Made by a program: the position numbers and the translations under genes. Below, in pieces: positions 34,708 to 44,315 of a stretch of DNA of 58,017 nucleotides. Source of the stretch: Nostoc spongiaeforme FACHB-130 (GTDB taxonomy: Bacteria > Cyanobacteriota > Cyanobacteriia > Cyanobacteriales > Nostocaceae); NCBI RefSeq assembly GCF_014698475.1, contig NZ_JACJTB010000044.1, forward strand, positions 1-58,017, in the 5' to 3' direction. Every line of letters begins with the position of its first letter. Position 1 is the stretch's first letter. Under the pieces are notes generated by a model that was not told where the DNA came from, made no database searches, and was given only the letters and a program-made list of their open reading frames with translations.

Positions 34708-36129
34708 TTACACTTGCACAGGCAAGCTAATTGTAAAAGTTGCACCTTGGTTAGCTGGGCTACTAGCGGTGATACTACCTTTGTGGGCTTCAATAATGCG
34801 TTTAGCGATCGCGAGTCCCAATCCGTTCCCATCACCTTTACGGGAAGGATCTGTGGTGTAAAATTGCTCAAAAATTCGGGGTAAATCGCTGTCGCTAATG
34901 CCCATACCTTGGTCTTGAATTTGAATAATGGCGTTTTTGCCTTCGCTGCAACCAGAAATTAACACCTGCGAATTAGGACGTGAGTGTTTGATAGCATTAT
35001 CTAATAAATTGAGAATTGCCTGTAATAATCTCTCTTGGTCGCCTTGGATTTGAATTTCTGCCACATTCACCTGTACAGTTACACCCGCAGCTTGCATTCG
35101 GGGTTCTACTGCATTCACAGCCCGGTTAATTAATCCCCGCAAAGAAATTGCTTGCTTTTCTAACTCCGTGACTCCTGCTTCCAAGCGTCCTAAATCTAGC
35201 AAGTCATGAATTAAGCGTGATAAACGTTTGGTTTCGTTCTCGATAGTTTGAAAAAAGCGATCGCGCAATTGTGCTTCTTCATAAGCACCACCTTTTAGTG
35301 CATCAACTGTTACCTGCACATTACTAATCGGTGTACGTAATTCATGGGAGACGTTTGCTAAAAACACCCGACGTTCTTGGTCTAAAGAAGCTAACCGTTC
35401 ACTCATCCGGTTCAATTCTGCGGCTAACTGATCTAACTCATTGTTTTGCTGGATAATCAACTTGTCGCCAAAATGACCGCTACCCAACCGAATTGCAAAA
35501 TTACGCATAGTTTCAATCGGTTTTGAAAGACTACGCGCAAACCGACTGCTAATTAATGTACATAGAAACATTGTGACTGCTAAACTTCCTAAAACACTCC
35601 AAATTACTCTGACAAACTGACGCTGAAACTGCTTCAGGGTAATTGACATTCGCAACACACCCAAAAATTGATTATGACGCGCAATTGGCCTAGCAATATA
35701 AAGGCGGTCTTCGTTGGTTAACACTCCTTTGGCAACACCCTGTGCAGCATAATTTTGCAAAGCTTGCTGCATTCCTGGAACTTTATACCAATCTTTAACT
35801 TGTGCATCTAATTTTGGGTCAGAAGTGGCAATTAATTTGCCTTGTTTATCGAATACGCGCAATGTTATTGTTTGTGGAGCGCCATAACGTTGCACTAAGA
35901 TTTTTACTCGTGAAATATCCTGTTCTTCGAGTGCATCGGCAACACTTTCACCTAAAGCACTTGTCCAGTTTTCTAAATCCATTTGTCGTGTCCGCATAAA
36001 GTAAGCATGGAACGACCACAGGATATAACCAGCCATAAGTGACGTACCAAAAGCTGTCAGCATTAGATATGTTGCTAACAACTTGGTATGAATTGTATTT
36101 AATTTGATTGGTGGTATCCAGCCTTTCAT
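34708..36129 (-). CDS. Membrane-bound sensor histidine kinase
   Basis: A 473-residue two-component kinase. The first membrane helix (about 15-35), an extracytoplasmic sensor of about 130 residues, a second helix (about 165-190) and a HAMP linker (about 190-240) come first. HisKA has the phospho-acceptor in NVSHELRTP (about 262). The ATPase domain shows [26 protein letters not shown]. It starts at ATG 36129, four bases after the stop codon of the receiver gene upstream, so the two are one operon and likely one signalling pair. The stimulus is unknown. Confidence 0.93.
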   Translation of the reverse strand: MKGWIPPIKLNTIHTKLLATYLMLTAFGTSLMAGYILWSFHAYFMRTRQMDLENWTSALGESVADALEEQDISRVKILVQRYGAPQTITLRVFDKQGKLIATSDPKLDAQVKDWYKVPGMQQALQNYAAQGVAKGVLTNEDRLYIARPIARHNQFLGVLRMSITLKQFQRQFVRVIWSVLGSLAVTMFLCTLISSRFARSLSKPIETMRNFAIRLGSGHFGDKLIIQQNNELDQLAAELNRMSERLASLDQERRVFLANVSHELRTPISNVQVTVDALKGGAYEEAQLRDRFFQTIENETKRLSRLIHDLLDLGRLEAGVTELEKQAISLRGLINRAVNAVEPRMQAAGVTVQVNVAEIQIQGDQERLLQAILNLLDNAIKHSRPNSQVLISGCSEGKNAIIQIQDQGMGISDSDLPRIFEQFYTTDPSRKGDGNGLGLAIAKRIIEAHKGSITASSPANQGATFTISLPVQV

Positions 36130-36133
36130 CAGG

Positions 36134-36502
36134 CTATTCCCCAGAACGACGGCGCAGTACAGCTTTAATTCTTGCTAGTAGTTCGCGGGTATTGAACGGC
36201 TTAGTGACATAATCATCTGCACCTGCTTCCAAACCCCAGATTTTATCGATATCTTGATCCTTCGCTGTCAGCATCACAATAGGCACATCCGAAAAAGCCC
36301 GAATTCGCCAGCAAACTTCCATACCGCTAACTTCCGGCAGCATGAGATCGAGCAGAATGACATCAGGTACTTGTTTATGGAACTGTTTGATTGCATTATG
36401 CCCATCGGCTGCCGTCGTTACGGTGTAGCCTTCTTTTTGCAGTGTGTAGCTGAGACTGTCACACAGGGCTGCTTCATCATCTACAAGTAGAATATGGGAC
36501 AT
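36134..36502 (-). CDS. Receiver-only response regulator
   Basis: A 122-residue single-receiver protein: [13 protein letters not shown] (acidic pocket), phospho-acceptor in [13 protein letters not shown] (D52 region), the VMLTAKD threonine and the [10 protein letters not shown] lysine. Its sequence is like the N-terminal half of OmpR/PhoB regulators, including the start of the linker (AVLRRRSGE). It then stops at TAG with no DNA-binding domain. Reading past the stop runs straight into the kinase start, so no domain was lost to a frameshift here. It may act by protein contact or phosphotransfer. The paired kinase gene follows after four bases. Confidence 0.9.
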   Translation of the reverse strand: MSHILLVDDEAALCDSLSYTLQKEGYTVTTAADGHNAIKQFHKQVPDVILLDLMLPEVSGMEVCWRIRAFSDVPIVMLTAKDQDIDKIWGLEAGADDYVTKPFNTRELLARIKAVLRRRSGE

Positions 36503-36922
36503 TTTTCATTGCTAAAGTCAACATCGTCATTCTAGCTTGTTTGGTTAATAGTAAATTTGGCATCCTGCTGTAGTCATAATTCCAAGTATCTGTGTAGAAC
36601 TGCTAAATTCTCTTTCTGGATAAGATAGTACTATTCATTTATTTGATACTTACACGCTCTATGTGTGTATTTTATTGATCAAAGTTTAGCTGAATAGAGA
36701 TTTAGAGCATGTAAATGGGCAATCTAAATATTAGGTTGTGATGTGTTGACATCTAAATTGGATTAGCACAGTGATTGCTTACGCATTAAGACAAAAAATT
36801 AAGGACTTCATCAAGATTACAAGGGTATAGGTTGTAGATAAGCGGAAATCTTACACCCATATCAACAGGAAACTTTCGCGCTAAGTTCTGAGAATCATCA
36901 ATAAAACTGATAATGAGGTGTT
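36503..36922. other. Divergent spacer between response regulator and FIST genes
   Basis: This 420-bp AT-rich region drives two operons in opposite directions. A TTGACA box is seen at about 36744 on the plus strand, but no convincing -10 box follows at normal spacing. No gene or repeat was identified. Confidence 0.4.
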
Positions 36923-38080
36923 ATGTTTCAAGTTGTTGTAGGACACAGTAACGATCCTGATTCTGAAAATGCGATCGCAGAAGTTATTCAAAAATGTACC
37001 ACTTCTCTCGGTGGGTTAATTCCCCAAGCTGGAATTTTATTTAGTGCGATTGACTTTGAACATACCTTAATTTTGCAACATATTCAACGAGTTTTCCCAG
37101 GAATTCAGTTAATTGGTGGCACTACAAATGGTGAAATATCCTCAATTTTGGAATTTCAACAAGATTCTTTAACTTTGATGCTTTTTGCTACAGACGAAGT
37201 GGAAATTTACGCAGGTGTGGGACGAGAAGCATCGAAAAATCCGGCTTTGTCTGCTCAACAAGCGATCGCTCAAGCAACAGCCAATACTACATCAACACCA
37301 CAATTATGCTTGACCTTTCCCGATAGTTTAACCAGTAATGGCGTGTTAATTTTAGAAGGTTTAAAACAAAGTCTTAGAGGGCAGATTCCCATTATTGGCG
37401 GTATGTCTGCTGATGATTATACCTTTGACAAAACCTACCAATTTTTTCAAGATGAAGTTTTAAATGATTCAATTCCAGTATTAATATTTTGTGGAAAATT
37501 ATTATTTTCCCACGGAGTCGCTAGTGGCTGGACTCCTATTAGTCAACGTAGTTGTGTCACAAAAGTAGATGGTAATGTCGTCTATGAAATTGATGGACAA
37601 CGTGCATTAGATTTCTATCAGCACTATCTAGGCGAAGAAAGATTTACAGCCAACTATGCAATTCACGCCCTAGCCGTTTTTGAGGATCAAGAACATTTTT
37701 ATATGCGTGCGCCCAATGGCTACGATCAAGAATCTGGTAGTGTGACTTTTTTCTCAGATATTCCCGAACAAGCTATTGTCCAAATTACTGATGCAAACCG
37801 TCAAGATATTCTATTAGCTTCTGAGGCATCTTTAAAAAATGCTCTTGTTAATTATCCTGGGTTAGAACCAACTGCGGCTTTACTTATATCTTGTGCTGCT
37901 AGACGGCGAATTTTGGGAACTATGGCTAGTGAAGAGTATAAACTTGTCAAAACTCACTTACCACCAACTTTACCTTGCTGTGGTTTTTATGCTTATGGTG
38001 AAATTGCACCTTTGATGACTAAAGGTCAAACCCAATTTCATAACAAAACCTTTGTCACACTGCTAATGGGAACAAAATGA
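36923..38080 (+). CDS. FIST-domain sensory protein
   Basis: A 385-residue protein with FIST_N (about 25-220: IQLIGGTTNGEISS, LTLMLFATDEVEIYAGVG) and FIST_C (about 230-370: DGQRALDFYQHYLG, LISCAARRRILG, PCCGFYAYGEIAP). FIST domains are predicted small-ligand sensors, often amino acids, paired with signalling enzymes. No membrane helix is seen, so it is cytosolic. ATG 36923 follows GAGGTG. Its stop overlaps the start of a histidine kinase (ATGA), so the two are translated together, and FIST is probably the input module of that kinase. Confidence 0.9.
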   Translation: MFQVVVGHSNDPDSENAIAEVIQKCTTSLGGLIPQAGILFSAIDFEHTLILQHIQRVFPGIQLIGGTTNGEISSILEFQQDSLTLMLFATDEVEIYAGVGREASKNPALSAQQAIAQATANTTSTPQLCLTFPDSLTSNGVLILEGLKQSLRGQIPIIGGMSADDYTFDKTYQFFQDEVLNDSIPVLIFCGKLLFSHGVASGWTPISQRSCVTKVDGNVVYEIDGQRALDFYQHYLGEERFTANYAIHALAVFEDQEHFYMRAPNGYDQESGSVTFFSDIPEQAIVQITDANRQDILLASEASLKNALVNYPGLEPTAALLISCAARRRILGTMASEEYKLVKTHLPPTLPCCGFYAYGEIAPLMTKGQTQFHNKTFVTLLMGTK

Positions 38081-39162
38081 GTAATGGACGTATGGATGAT
38101 CAGCCTAATTCCATACAAATGCAAGAGTTGGAAAAGACAAACCGCATCTTGCGAAAAAAGTTAGAACGCTGCGAAACTGAACGTCGGCAGCTAGAATCTG
38201 ATATTGCGACTAAAGAATTTCTCCTTAAAAAAGTCATTTGTGAGTTAGAAACTTCACAAAATAACTTACAGCAAAGAAGCCAAGAGTTAGAAAACACTTT
38301 ACATAGTTTACATCAAATGCAAGTTCAGATGGTTCAAAGCGAAAAAATGTCGGCTTTGGGTCAAATGGTAGCGGGTATTGCTCACGAGATTAACAATCCT
38401 GTAAGCTTTATTTACGGCAACCTCAGTCATATCCAGGGCTATATTCATGACTTGCTGCGTCTGCTTCAACTTTATCAGCATTACTTTCCTAACCCGCCAG
38501 CCGAAATTCAAACAGAAAGTCACATCATTGATTTAGAGTTTCTCAAACAAGATGTCACTAAGGTACTGTACTCAATGAATATTGGGACAGAACGCATTCG
38601 GGAAATAGTGTTATCACTACGTAACTTTTCTCGGTTAGATGAAAGTGCTTTTAAAGCAGTTGATATTCATGAAGGAATTGATAGTACATTGTTGATTTTG
38701 CAACACCGTCTGAAAGCTAATGAGCAAAACCCAGAAATCTTAATTATTAAAGACTATGGTGATTTACCAGATGTAGAATGCTACGCTGGGCAGATGAATC
38801 AGGTATTTATGAATATTCTGGTAAATGCCCTGGATGCGATCGCAGAATTTAATACCAAACGAACTTATCAAGAAATCGAGACTTATCGCAGTTGCATTAC
38901 AATCCGTACTGATTTAATTGATTCCAAGTGGGTTAAAATTGCGATCGCTGATAATGCCAATGGCATTCCCGCCACCATTCAGACACAAATTTTTAACCCA
39001 TTTTTCACCACAAAACCTATTGGTAAAGGAACAGGAATGGGACTGGCTATCAGTTACCAAATTGTTACCGAAAAACATGGCGGTAAGTTAGAATTTTTTT
39101 CAACACCCGGACAAGGAACAGAATTTGTCATTCAAATTCCTCTCAGACAATCTCTTAATTAG
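38077..39162 (+). CDS. Soluble histidine kinase coupled to the FIST protein
   Basis: A 361-residue kinase with no membrane helix. A long N-terminal coiled coil (about 12-85: LEKTNRILRKKLERCETERRQLES...) precedes an HisKA domain with the acceptor in IAHEINNPVSFIYGNLSHI (H103). The ATPase domain shows NILVNALDAI, DNANGI and GKGTGMGLAISYQIV. This HEINNP type is common among cyanobacterial kinases that sense through a separate partner. It overlaps the FIST gene by 4 bp. No response regulator follows. Confidence 0.91.
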   Translation: MSNGRMDDQPNSIQMQELEKTNRILRKKLERCETERRQLESDIATKEFLLKKVICELETSQNNLQQRSQELENTLHSLHQMQVQMVQSEKMSALGQMVAGIAHEINNPVSFIYGNLSHIQGYIHDLLRLLQLYQHYFPNPPAEIQTESHIIDLEFLKQDVTKVLYSMNIGTERIREIVLSLRNFSRLDESAFKAVDIHEGIDSTLLILQHRLKANEQNPEILIIKDYGDLPDVECYAGQMNQVFMNILVNALDAIAEFNTKRTYQEIETYRSCITIRTDLIDSKWVKIAIADNANGIPATIQTQIFNPFFTTKPIGKGTGMGLAISYQIVTEKHGGKLEFFSTPGQGTEFVIQIPLRQSLN

Positions 39163-39340
39163 TTCCATTGCATAGCCTCCAGGCACTATGGCAGTCCTAA
39201 ATCATTTGTGAAATTCCCTTTCTTTTCTTTCCTCTCATTCTTTGTGTCCTTTGCGTCCTTTGCGGTTCGTTAAAAAGAAGATTTTTTCACAACTCAGATA
39301 GGATGGCTATATTTATTTCACTTCAACATCAAAATTTAGA

Positions 39341-40777
39341 ATGATTATTGATCAAAAATCAACCAAAAAAGCCTGGGCAGGTGCAATATCTCAACCAGCA
39401 ACAGAATTTCCTCTCACACCATTACCAATTCTCTCTGGCAAAATCCCAGAAGGTTTACGTGGCACACTCTACCGCAATGGCCCAGGATGCTTAGAACGTG
39501 ACAATATCCATGTAGGACACTGGTTTGACGGCGATGGGGCAATTCTCGCAGTTAATTTTAATGCTGCTGGAGCCACAGGAGTTTATCGCTATGTACAAAC
39601 TGCGGGTTATCAAGCCGAAACAGCCGCCGGAAAATGGCTGTATGGTAATTATGGTATGACTGCGCCGGGGGCAATTTGGCATCAATGGCGCAAACCAGTA
39701 AAAAATGCAGCGAATACTTCTGTGTTGGCTTTACCAGATAAACTCTTAGCACTTTGGGAAGGCGGACATCCCCACAGACTTGATTTAGCCACCTTAGAAA
39801 CTCAAGGTTTAGATGATTTAGGCGGTTTAAAGCCCGGATTATTTTATTCTGCTCACCCAAAGGTTGATTTTTCAACTCAGGAGATTTTTAATTTTGGTGT
39901 GAGTCTGGGGTTAAATGCCACACTGAATGTTTACAAGAGTGATGGGGCTGGCAAAATTATTCAAAAAGCTCAGTTTCCATTAACAGGTTTGCCGCTAATT
40001 CATGATTTTGTTTTAGCAGGACAATATCTGGTGTTTTTTATTCCAGCCGTGCGGTTGAATTTGTTACCTATCGTTTTGGGAACCAGCAGTTATAGTGATG
40101 CACTCAAGTGGCGACCAAATTTAGGCACACAAATTTTAGTCATTGACCGCGAAACTTTAACTTTAGTCAGTCAGGGAGAAACTGAACCTTGGTATCAATG
40201 GCATTTTGCCAATGGTTATGTTGATTCTAGTGGCGCAGTAATTGTGGATTTTACCCGCTATGATGACTTTCAAACTAACCAATATCTTCAAGAAGTTGTG
40301 GCTGGAAAAACTCAGACAACTGCCAAAAACACATTTACGCGAGTTGTGCTGCAACCCCAAACTGGCAAGGTGACAAAAATTGAAACTTTATTAGACCGGA
40401 CTGGTGAGTTTCCTAATGTACCAGCGCCAAATGTTGGGCAGAAATCGCGCTACACCTATATGAGTTTATTTCGTCAAGGTACAGATATTAGTCAAGAATT
40501 ATTAAATGCGATCGCCCGCTTTGATCACAATACCCATACCCTCACCGAAGCCAACCTGGGCGAAAATCGTTATCCTTCAGAACCCTTAGCTGTGCAAGAT
40601 ATTCATCACCCGCAGCAAAGTTGGGTACTCACTGTTGTCTATGATGGCAATTCTCATACTAGCGAAGTTTGGATCTTTGATAGCGATCGCCTAGACGCAG
40701 AACCAGTTTGTAAATTAGGCTTACCCAGCGTCATCCCCCACAGTTTCCACGGCACTTGGAAAGCAGCATCAACCTAG
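39341..40777 (+). CDS. Carotenoid cleavage oxygenase
   Basis: A 478-residue non-haem iron dioxygenase of the lignostilbene/apocarotenoid oxygenase family, which cleaves conjugated double bonds in carotenoids or apocarotenoids. The four iron-ligand histidines are in place: YSAHPKVD (H172), PLIHDFVL (H221), WHFANGY (H288) and SFHGTW (H470). The early motif RNGPGC and HWFDGDGAI are typical. The sequence is close in style to cyanobacterial apocarotenoid oxygenases rather than NCED enzymes; the exact substrate is not readable. It is cytosolic or peripheral on membranes. It is convergent with the permease gene, 8 bp apart. Confidence 0.92.
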   Translation: MIIDQKSTKKAWAGAISQPATEFPLTPLPILSGKIPEGLRGTLYRNGPGCLERDNIHVGHWFDGDGAILAVNFNAAGATGVYRYVQTAGYQAETAAGKWLYGNYGMTAPGAIWHQWRKPVKNAANTSVLALPDKLLALWEGGHPHRLDLATLETQGLDDLGGLKPGLFYSAHPKVDFSTQEIFNFGVSLGLNATLNVYKSDGAGKIIQKAQFPLTGLPLIHDFVLAGQYLVFFIPAVRLNLLPIVLGTSSYSDALKWRPNLGTQILVIDRETLTLVSQGETEPWYQWHFANGYVDSSGAVIVDFTRYDDFQTNQYLQEVVAGKTQTTAKNTFTRVVLQPQTGKVTKIETLLDRTGEFPNVPAPNVGQKSRYTYMSLFRQGTDISQELLNAIARFDHNTHTLTEANLGENRYPSEPLAVQDIHHPQQSWVLTVVYDGNSHTSEVWIFDSDRLDAEPVCKLGLPSVIPHSFHGTWKAAST

Positions 40778-40785
40778 CCACATCC

Positions 40786-41568
40786 CTAACTCGAAGCACT
40801 AGTATAAAAACGCAAAGCAAACCGCCACCACTTAGTAGACAGCCAAAACAAAATAATTGCTAACACCAGCGCACCTATCAACCAAGTAAACTGCACTCGT
40901 CCCAGCATCACTTCTGCTGGTACAGTAGTTAAAAAAGTTACTGGTACTACAAAGGTGAAGAAAAAGCGATAAGTTGCGGGGTAAGCAACCATTGGATATC
41001 TACCAGCCTCCAATAAACCCCGCAGCACTTCCGTGACGTTGTAAATTTTCACAAACCAGATGCTAGTGGCTCCCAGCATAAACCACAAGCTATAAAGAAT
41101 TACTATCCCAAATAACAAAGGTACGGCACTTAGGAGATAATTATCAATTCCCAAGCCCAGGCGCTGGCCTGCATAGCCAATAATCAAACTACCTAAAATT
41201 AGATCCGGTAATCCCCACGGTGAAAGAGTATGAGTAGATAGCCAAAATTGACTGCGAATCGGTTTGAGGAGTACAAAATCTAAAGTCCCTATCTGCACAT
41301 GACTCACAATTTTATTTAAATTCGGAGCCAAAAATGTTGCGGAAAAACCTTGCAGTATAGTAAAAATTCCCAACACAATCAAAGCTGCTTCCCATGACCA
41401 ACCCGCAAAAGTATAGCCAGTACGATAAAACAAAAACAAACTAAAAATACTTCCGCCTAAATTACCCAAGCTAGTGAGTGCAGCAACCACAAAGTTAAGC
41501 CGATACTCCATCTCTGCCGCTAAGGAGGTAGTCCAAAATAGCCGGATTAATTTCCAATATCTGCTCAT
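40786..41568 (-). CDS. ABC-2 type permease (PF06182 family)
   Basis: A 260-residue integral membrane protein with about six hydrophobic helices. The family pattern is visible: the N-terminal FWTTSLAAEMEYRLNF, the central GFSATFLAPNLNKIVSHVQIGTLDFVLLKPI (cytoplasmic loop thought to contact the ATPase) and a final PVTFLTTVPAEVMLG. Such permeases usually come as two subunits plus an ATPase; neither partner is adjacent here. The substrate is unknown. ATG 41568 is the only good start. Confidence 0.88.
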   Translation of the reverse strand: MSRYWKLIRLFWTTSLAAEMEYRLNFVVAALTSLGNLGGSIFSLFLFYRTGYTFAGWSWEAALIVLGIFTILQGFSATFLAPNLNKIVSHVQIGTLDFVLLKPIRSQFWLSTHTLSPWGLPDLILGSLIIGYAGQRLGLGIDNYLLSAVPLLFGIVILYSLWFMLGATSIWFVKIYNVTEVLRGLLEAGRYPMVAYPATYRFFFTFVVPVTFLTTVPAEVMLGRVQFTWLIGALVLAIILFWLSTKWWRFALRFYTSASS

Positions 41569-41776
41569 CTTCCTCTAACATCTCATTACACAATTAATTT
41601 AGCAACTAACACAACATTTATAATCTGAATCACCTAGGAATCTTACAGAATCCTAATATAGCGATCCTAAATTATTTATAAACATTCCTCTCCCTTTTCT
41701 CCCTTGTCTCTGTTATTCACACATCGACTAAAACTGCTATATATATAGTTGCTTATTCTTAAATACGTGAGGTTTT

Positions 41777-42379
41777 ATGCACTTTGATTTACCAGAATTA
41801 ATTAAATCTATCGGCTACTTTGGAGTCTGGGCAATAATTTTTGCTGAATCAGGATTACTTATCGGGTTTTTCCTTCCAGGCGATAGTTTATTATTCACAG
41901 CCGGATTTGTTGCTTCGCAACATTTGTTAAATATTTGGATTTTAATTATTGGTGCATTTATTTGTGCAGTTTTAGGCGACAACATTGGTTACGCTACAGG
42001 GCATAGATTTGGCAGAAAATTATTTCAGAAAGAAGATTCCTTATTTTTTCATAAAAAACACGTAGTTAAAACCCAAAGGTTCTATCAAAAACATGGCAAA
42101 AAAACTATTGTCTTAGCTAGATTTGTCCCGATAGTGCGGACTTTTGCCCCAATTGTCGCTGGCTTGGGTGCTATGCACTATCAAACTTTTATGTTTTATA
42201 ACCTCATCGGTGGCTTTTTTTGGACTGTGGGGATGACTTTATTAGGCTTTTTCTTAGGAAAAACTTTACCTGCTGAACAAGTAGATAAATATTTGTTGCC
42301 GATTATTGGAATTATTATTGTGATTTCTTTAGTCCCTTCGATTGTGCATCTAGTTCAAGAAAACAGAGCGAAAAACTAG
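41777..42379 (+). CDS. DedA/VTT-family membrane protein
   Basis: A 200-residue protein with about five hydrophobic stretches. The DedA signature is clear: FAESGLLIGFFLPGDSLLFTAGF near the start, GDNIGYATGHRFGRKLF, and ARFVPIVRTFAPIVAGLGAM with the essential arginines. DedA proteins help move undecaprenyl phosphate or other lipids across the inner membrane. A 3' neighbour (ExoD type) on the same strand starts 79 bp later. Confidence 0.92.
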   Translation: MHFDLPELIKSIGYFGVWAIIFAESGLLIGFFLPGDSLLFTAGFVASQHLLNIWILIIGAFICAVLGDNIGYATGHRFGRKLFQKEDSLFFHKKHVVKTQRFYQKHGKKTIVLARFVPIVRTFAPIVAGLGAMHYQTFMFYNLIGGFFWTVGMTLLGFFLGKTLPAEQVDKYLLPIIGIIIVISLVPSIVHLVQENRAKN

Positions 42380-42458
42380 TAAATTAGGGTTTGTGCAGGG
42401 CTTGATTATTTGCACTTATAGTTTTAAATTGCTAAATCTTAGTGTTTTTTTCAATGCT

Positions 42459-43082
42459 ATGGCTAAACTATCTCAAGAATTACATCGTCATTTTTTTGAA
42501 GAAGAAAGACCAACAACAGTGACTTTGGCAGATATTCTGCTTTTAGCGCAAGAAAGAATTTTTGGCTTTTTACTAGTTATCTTATCTTTACCTTCTGCCT
42601 TACCAGTTCCAGCCCCAGGATACTCAACACCTTTTGGGATTCTGATATTTTTATTAGCTATACAGCTAGTTGTGGGTGCAAAAAGTCCTTGGCTACCACA
42701 AAAAATGATGAACCACCCTATCCAACTTGATACAGTTCAGGGGTTTTTAAAGGCGGGAATTCCTTGGTTACGGAGAATTGAAGCGATCGCACGTCCGCGT
42801 TTAACTTTTATTTGTACCACAACTCCAGGTAGAGTCACCATTGGTATTGCGATCGCTTTAATGTCAATTTCCATGATGATTCCTGTACCAGGGACAAACA
42901 CATTACCAGCAATGGGTATTTTTGTCACTGGTTTTGGTCTGCTAGAAGATGATGGCGCTATTAGTTTAGGTGGTTTAGTTCTGAGTCTGATGGGAGCCAT
43001 TTTAACAACTTCAATTCTCGTTGCCCTCATTTGGGGTGGTTCCAGTCTTTTGGATGTCATCAGAACTTGGTTGGGTCGTTAA
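42459..43082 (+). CDS. ExoD-family membrane protein
   Basis: A 207-residue protein of the family first named for exopolysaccharide synthesis in rhizobia. The N-terminal domain (LADILLLAQERIFGFLLVILSLPSALPVPAPGYSTPFGI) and the later VPGTNTLPAMGIFVTGFGLLEDDG are typical. It has about four membrane helices. ATG 42459 (MAKLSQELHRHFF) gives the usual start; an upstream TTG-type extension to 42393 is not family-like. It probably shares a transcript with DedA and the next gene. Confidence 0.9.
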   Translation: MAKLSQELHRHFFEEERPTTVTLADILLLAQERIFGFLLVILSLPSALPVPAPGYSTPFGILIFLLAIQLVVGAKSPWLPQKMMNHPIQLDTVQGFLKAGIPWLRRIEAIARPRLTFICTTTPGRVTIGIAIALMSISMMIPVPGTNTLPAMGIFVTGFGLLEDDGAISLGGLVLSLMGAILTTSILVALIWGGSSLLDVIRTWLGR

Positions 43083-43140
43083 CTAAAATTTCTGTCTTCA
43101 GGAGAATGAACTCGAAACCCCTGACAGTAAAAATAAATTT

Positions 43141-43680
43141 ATGAATGGTTTGCACATCAATCTCTATCTCTTACTGGAAAACCTGCTGTTTTTTACAGTT
43201 TCCACCTTTTTGATTGGGGTAATTAGTTGGGGCTGGAAAAACGCCAAGCCATATACTGTACCTTTACCTTTTCCTTGGTGGTATAGGTGGTGGTTTTTAA
43301 CGGTGCAAATACTAGGTGTACTTTTACCACTACTAATTATGCTGCTGTGGGGAGTATGGTGGAAACACGGTATCGTGTTGGCTGTGCTGGGCTGGTACTT
43401 TATTATTTTGGGTTTGCAAATTATATTTGAAACCTTCACCCTGAGAAAACTACAAAATGTTGTCTGGGTAATGGTTCCCTATATCTACCTCCCCTATCGT
43501 TTTTGGCAACTTTACGAAGGTTTGACACTTTTGGGTTCTCAAGCAGAACTACTTTGGGTGCGATATTTACTGATTTTGGAACTGGTGCTATGGATTGTCA
43601 ATTACGTTATAGATGTCGCCCAACTTCCTCGGCTATTTCGCTGGGAAGTTAATTCAGCATCTATAACTAGAGATAGTTGA
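43141..43680 (+). CDS. Membrane protein of unknown function
   Basis: A 179-residue protein with four hydrophobic helices (about residues 8-32, 52-72, 78-105 and 138-158). It is rich in tryptophan and aromatic residues (PFPWWYRWWFL, LLWGVWWKHG). No family is recognised. It follows the ExoD gene by 58 bp on the same strand, consistent with a membrane-protein operon. Confidence 0.7.
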   Translation: MNGLHINLYLLLENLLFFTVSTFLIGVISWGWKNAKPYTVPLPFPWWYRWWFLTVQILGVLLPLLIMLLWGVWWKHGIVLAVLGWYFIILGLQIIFETFTLRKLQNVVWVMVPYIYLPYRFWQLYEGLTLLGSQAELLWVRYLLILELVLWIVNYVIDVAQLPRLFRWEVNSASITRDS

Positions 43681-43929
43681 GACTATTTATCAATTAGATT
43701 GAAAATGTTGATGCTTGGGCTGCAAACTCTGAGTATGGGAGTTGAGCTTACTGATAAATGCGGGTAAATGCAACAAACAATCTCAAAAACTTGCATTCTT
43801 TACCAGCTTCATTTACAGTCAAGATAGATTCTCCAAAGTTCAATTATGCAGATAAGACTCTGATTTTACCTAAAAACAGTATCTTATTTTACATCTAGGG
43901 ATTTTTTTTACTCTTTTTTTAAAAATTTA
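43681..43929. other. AT-rich spacer
   Basis: About 250 bp with oligo-T/A runs near 43905-43930. Nothing recognisable was found. Confidence 0.35.
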
Positions 43930-43950
43930 TTGAGAAATACTCGCAATAAA

Positions 43951-44208
43951 ATGGATAAAATTAGACGTTTACAAGTTAGCCACTTCCGAGAACTGTACAA
44001 AATACTGAAAGAATCGCTATCTGAAGACAAGATGCTACTCTTGTACACTCGCCACAGTCATAATTTAATCAAAAATTTAAACTTTTTCCTGAAAAGTACA
44101 GCAATAACTTTTTGGAATTTAGCTGACAATATTGTAGAGATTTTATTAACTAGACAGTTTTTGTTGAGAAACAATGTTATAAAGTGGCAGTTTGCTTTTA
44201 AGCCGTAA
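43951..44208 (+). CDS. Small hypothetical frame, doubtful
   Basis: From ATG 43951 it encodes 85 residues, basic and rich in K, L and N (MDKIRRLQVSHFRELYKILK...). There is no family motif and no clear ribosome site. It may be a real small gene or a chance frame in AT-rich DNA. Confidence 0.3.
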   Translation: MDKIRRLQVSHFRELYKILKESLSEDKMLLLYTRHSHNLIKNLNFFLKSTAITFWNLADNIVEILLTRQFLLRNNVIKWQFAFKP

Positions 44209-44315
44209 ATGCAGATTATTTTTGTTTATCTTGTGGAGATGAATAAATTGTAGTCATCAACACAATTTTGTTTACGCCTTCATTATCTGTAAAGCCAACA
44301 AACGAGATAAGTTCG

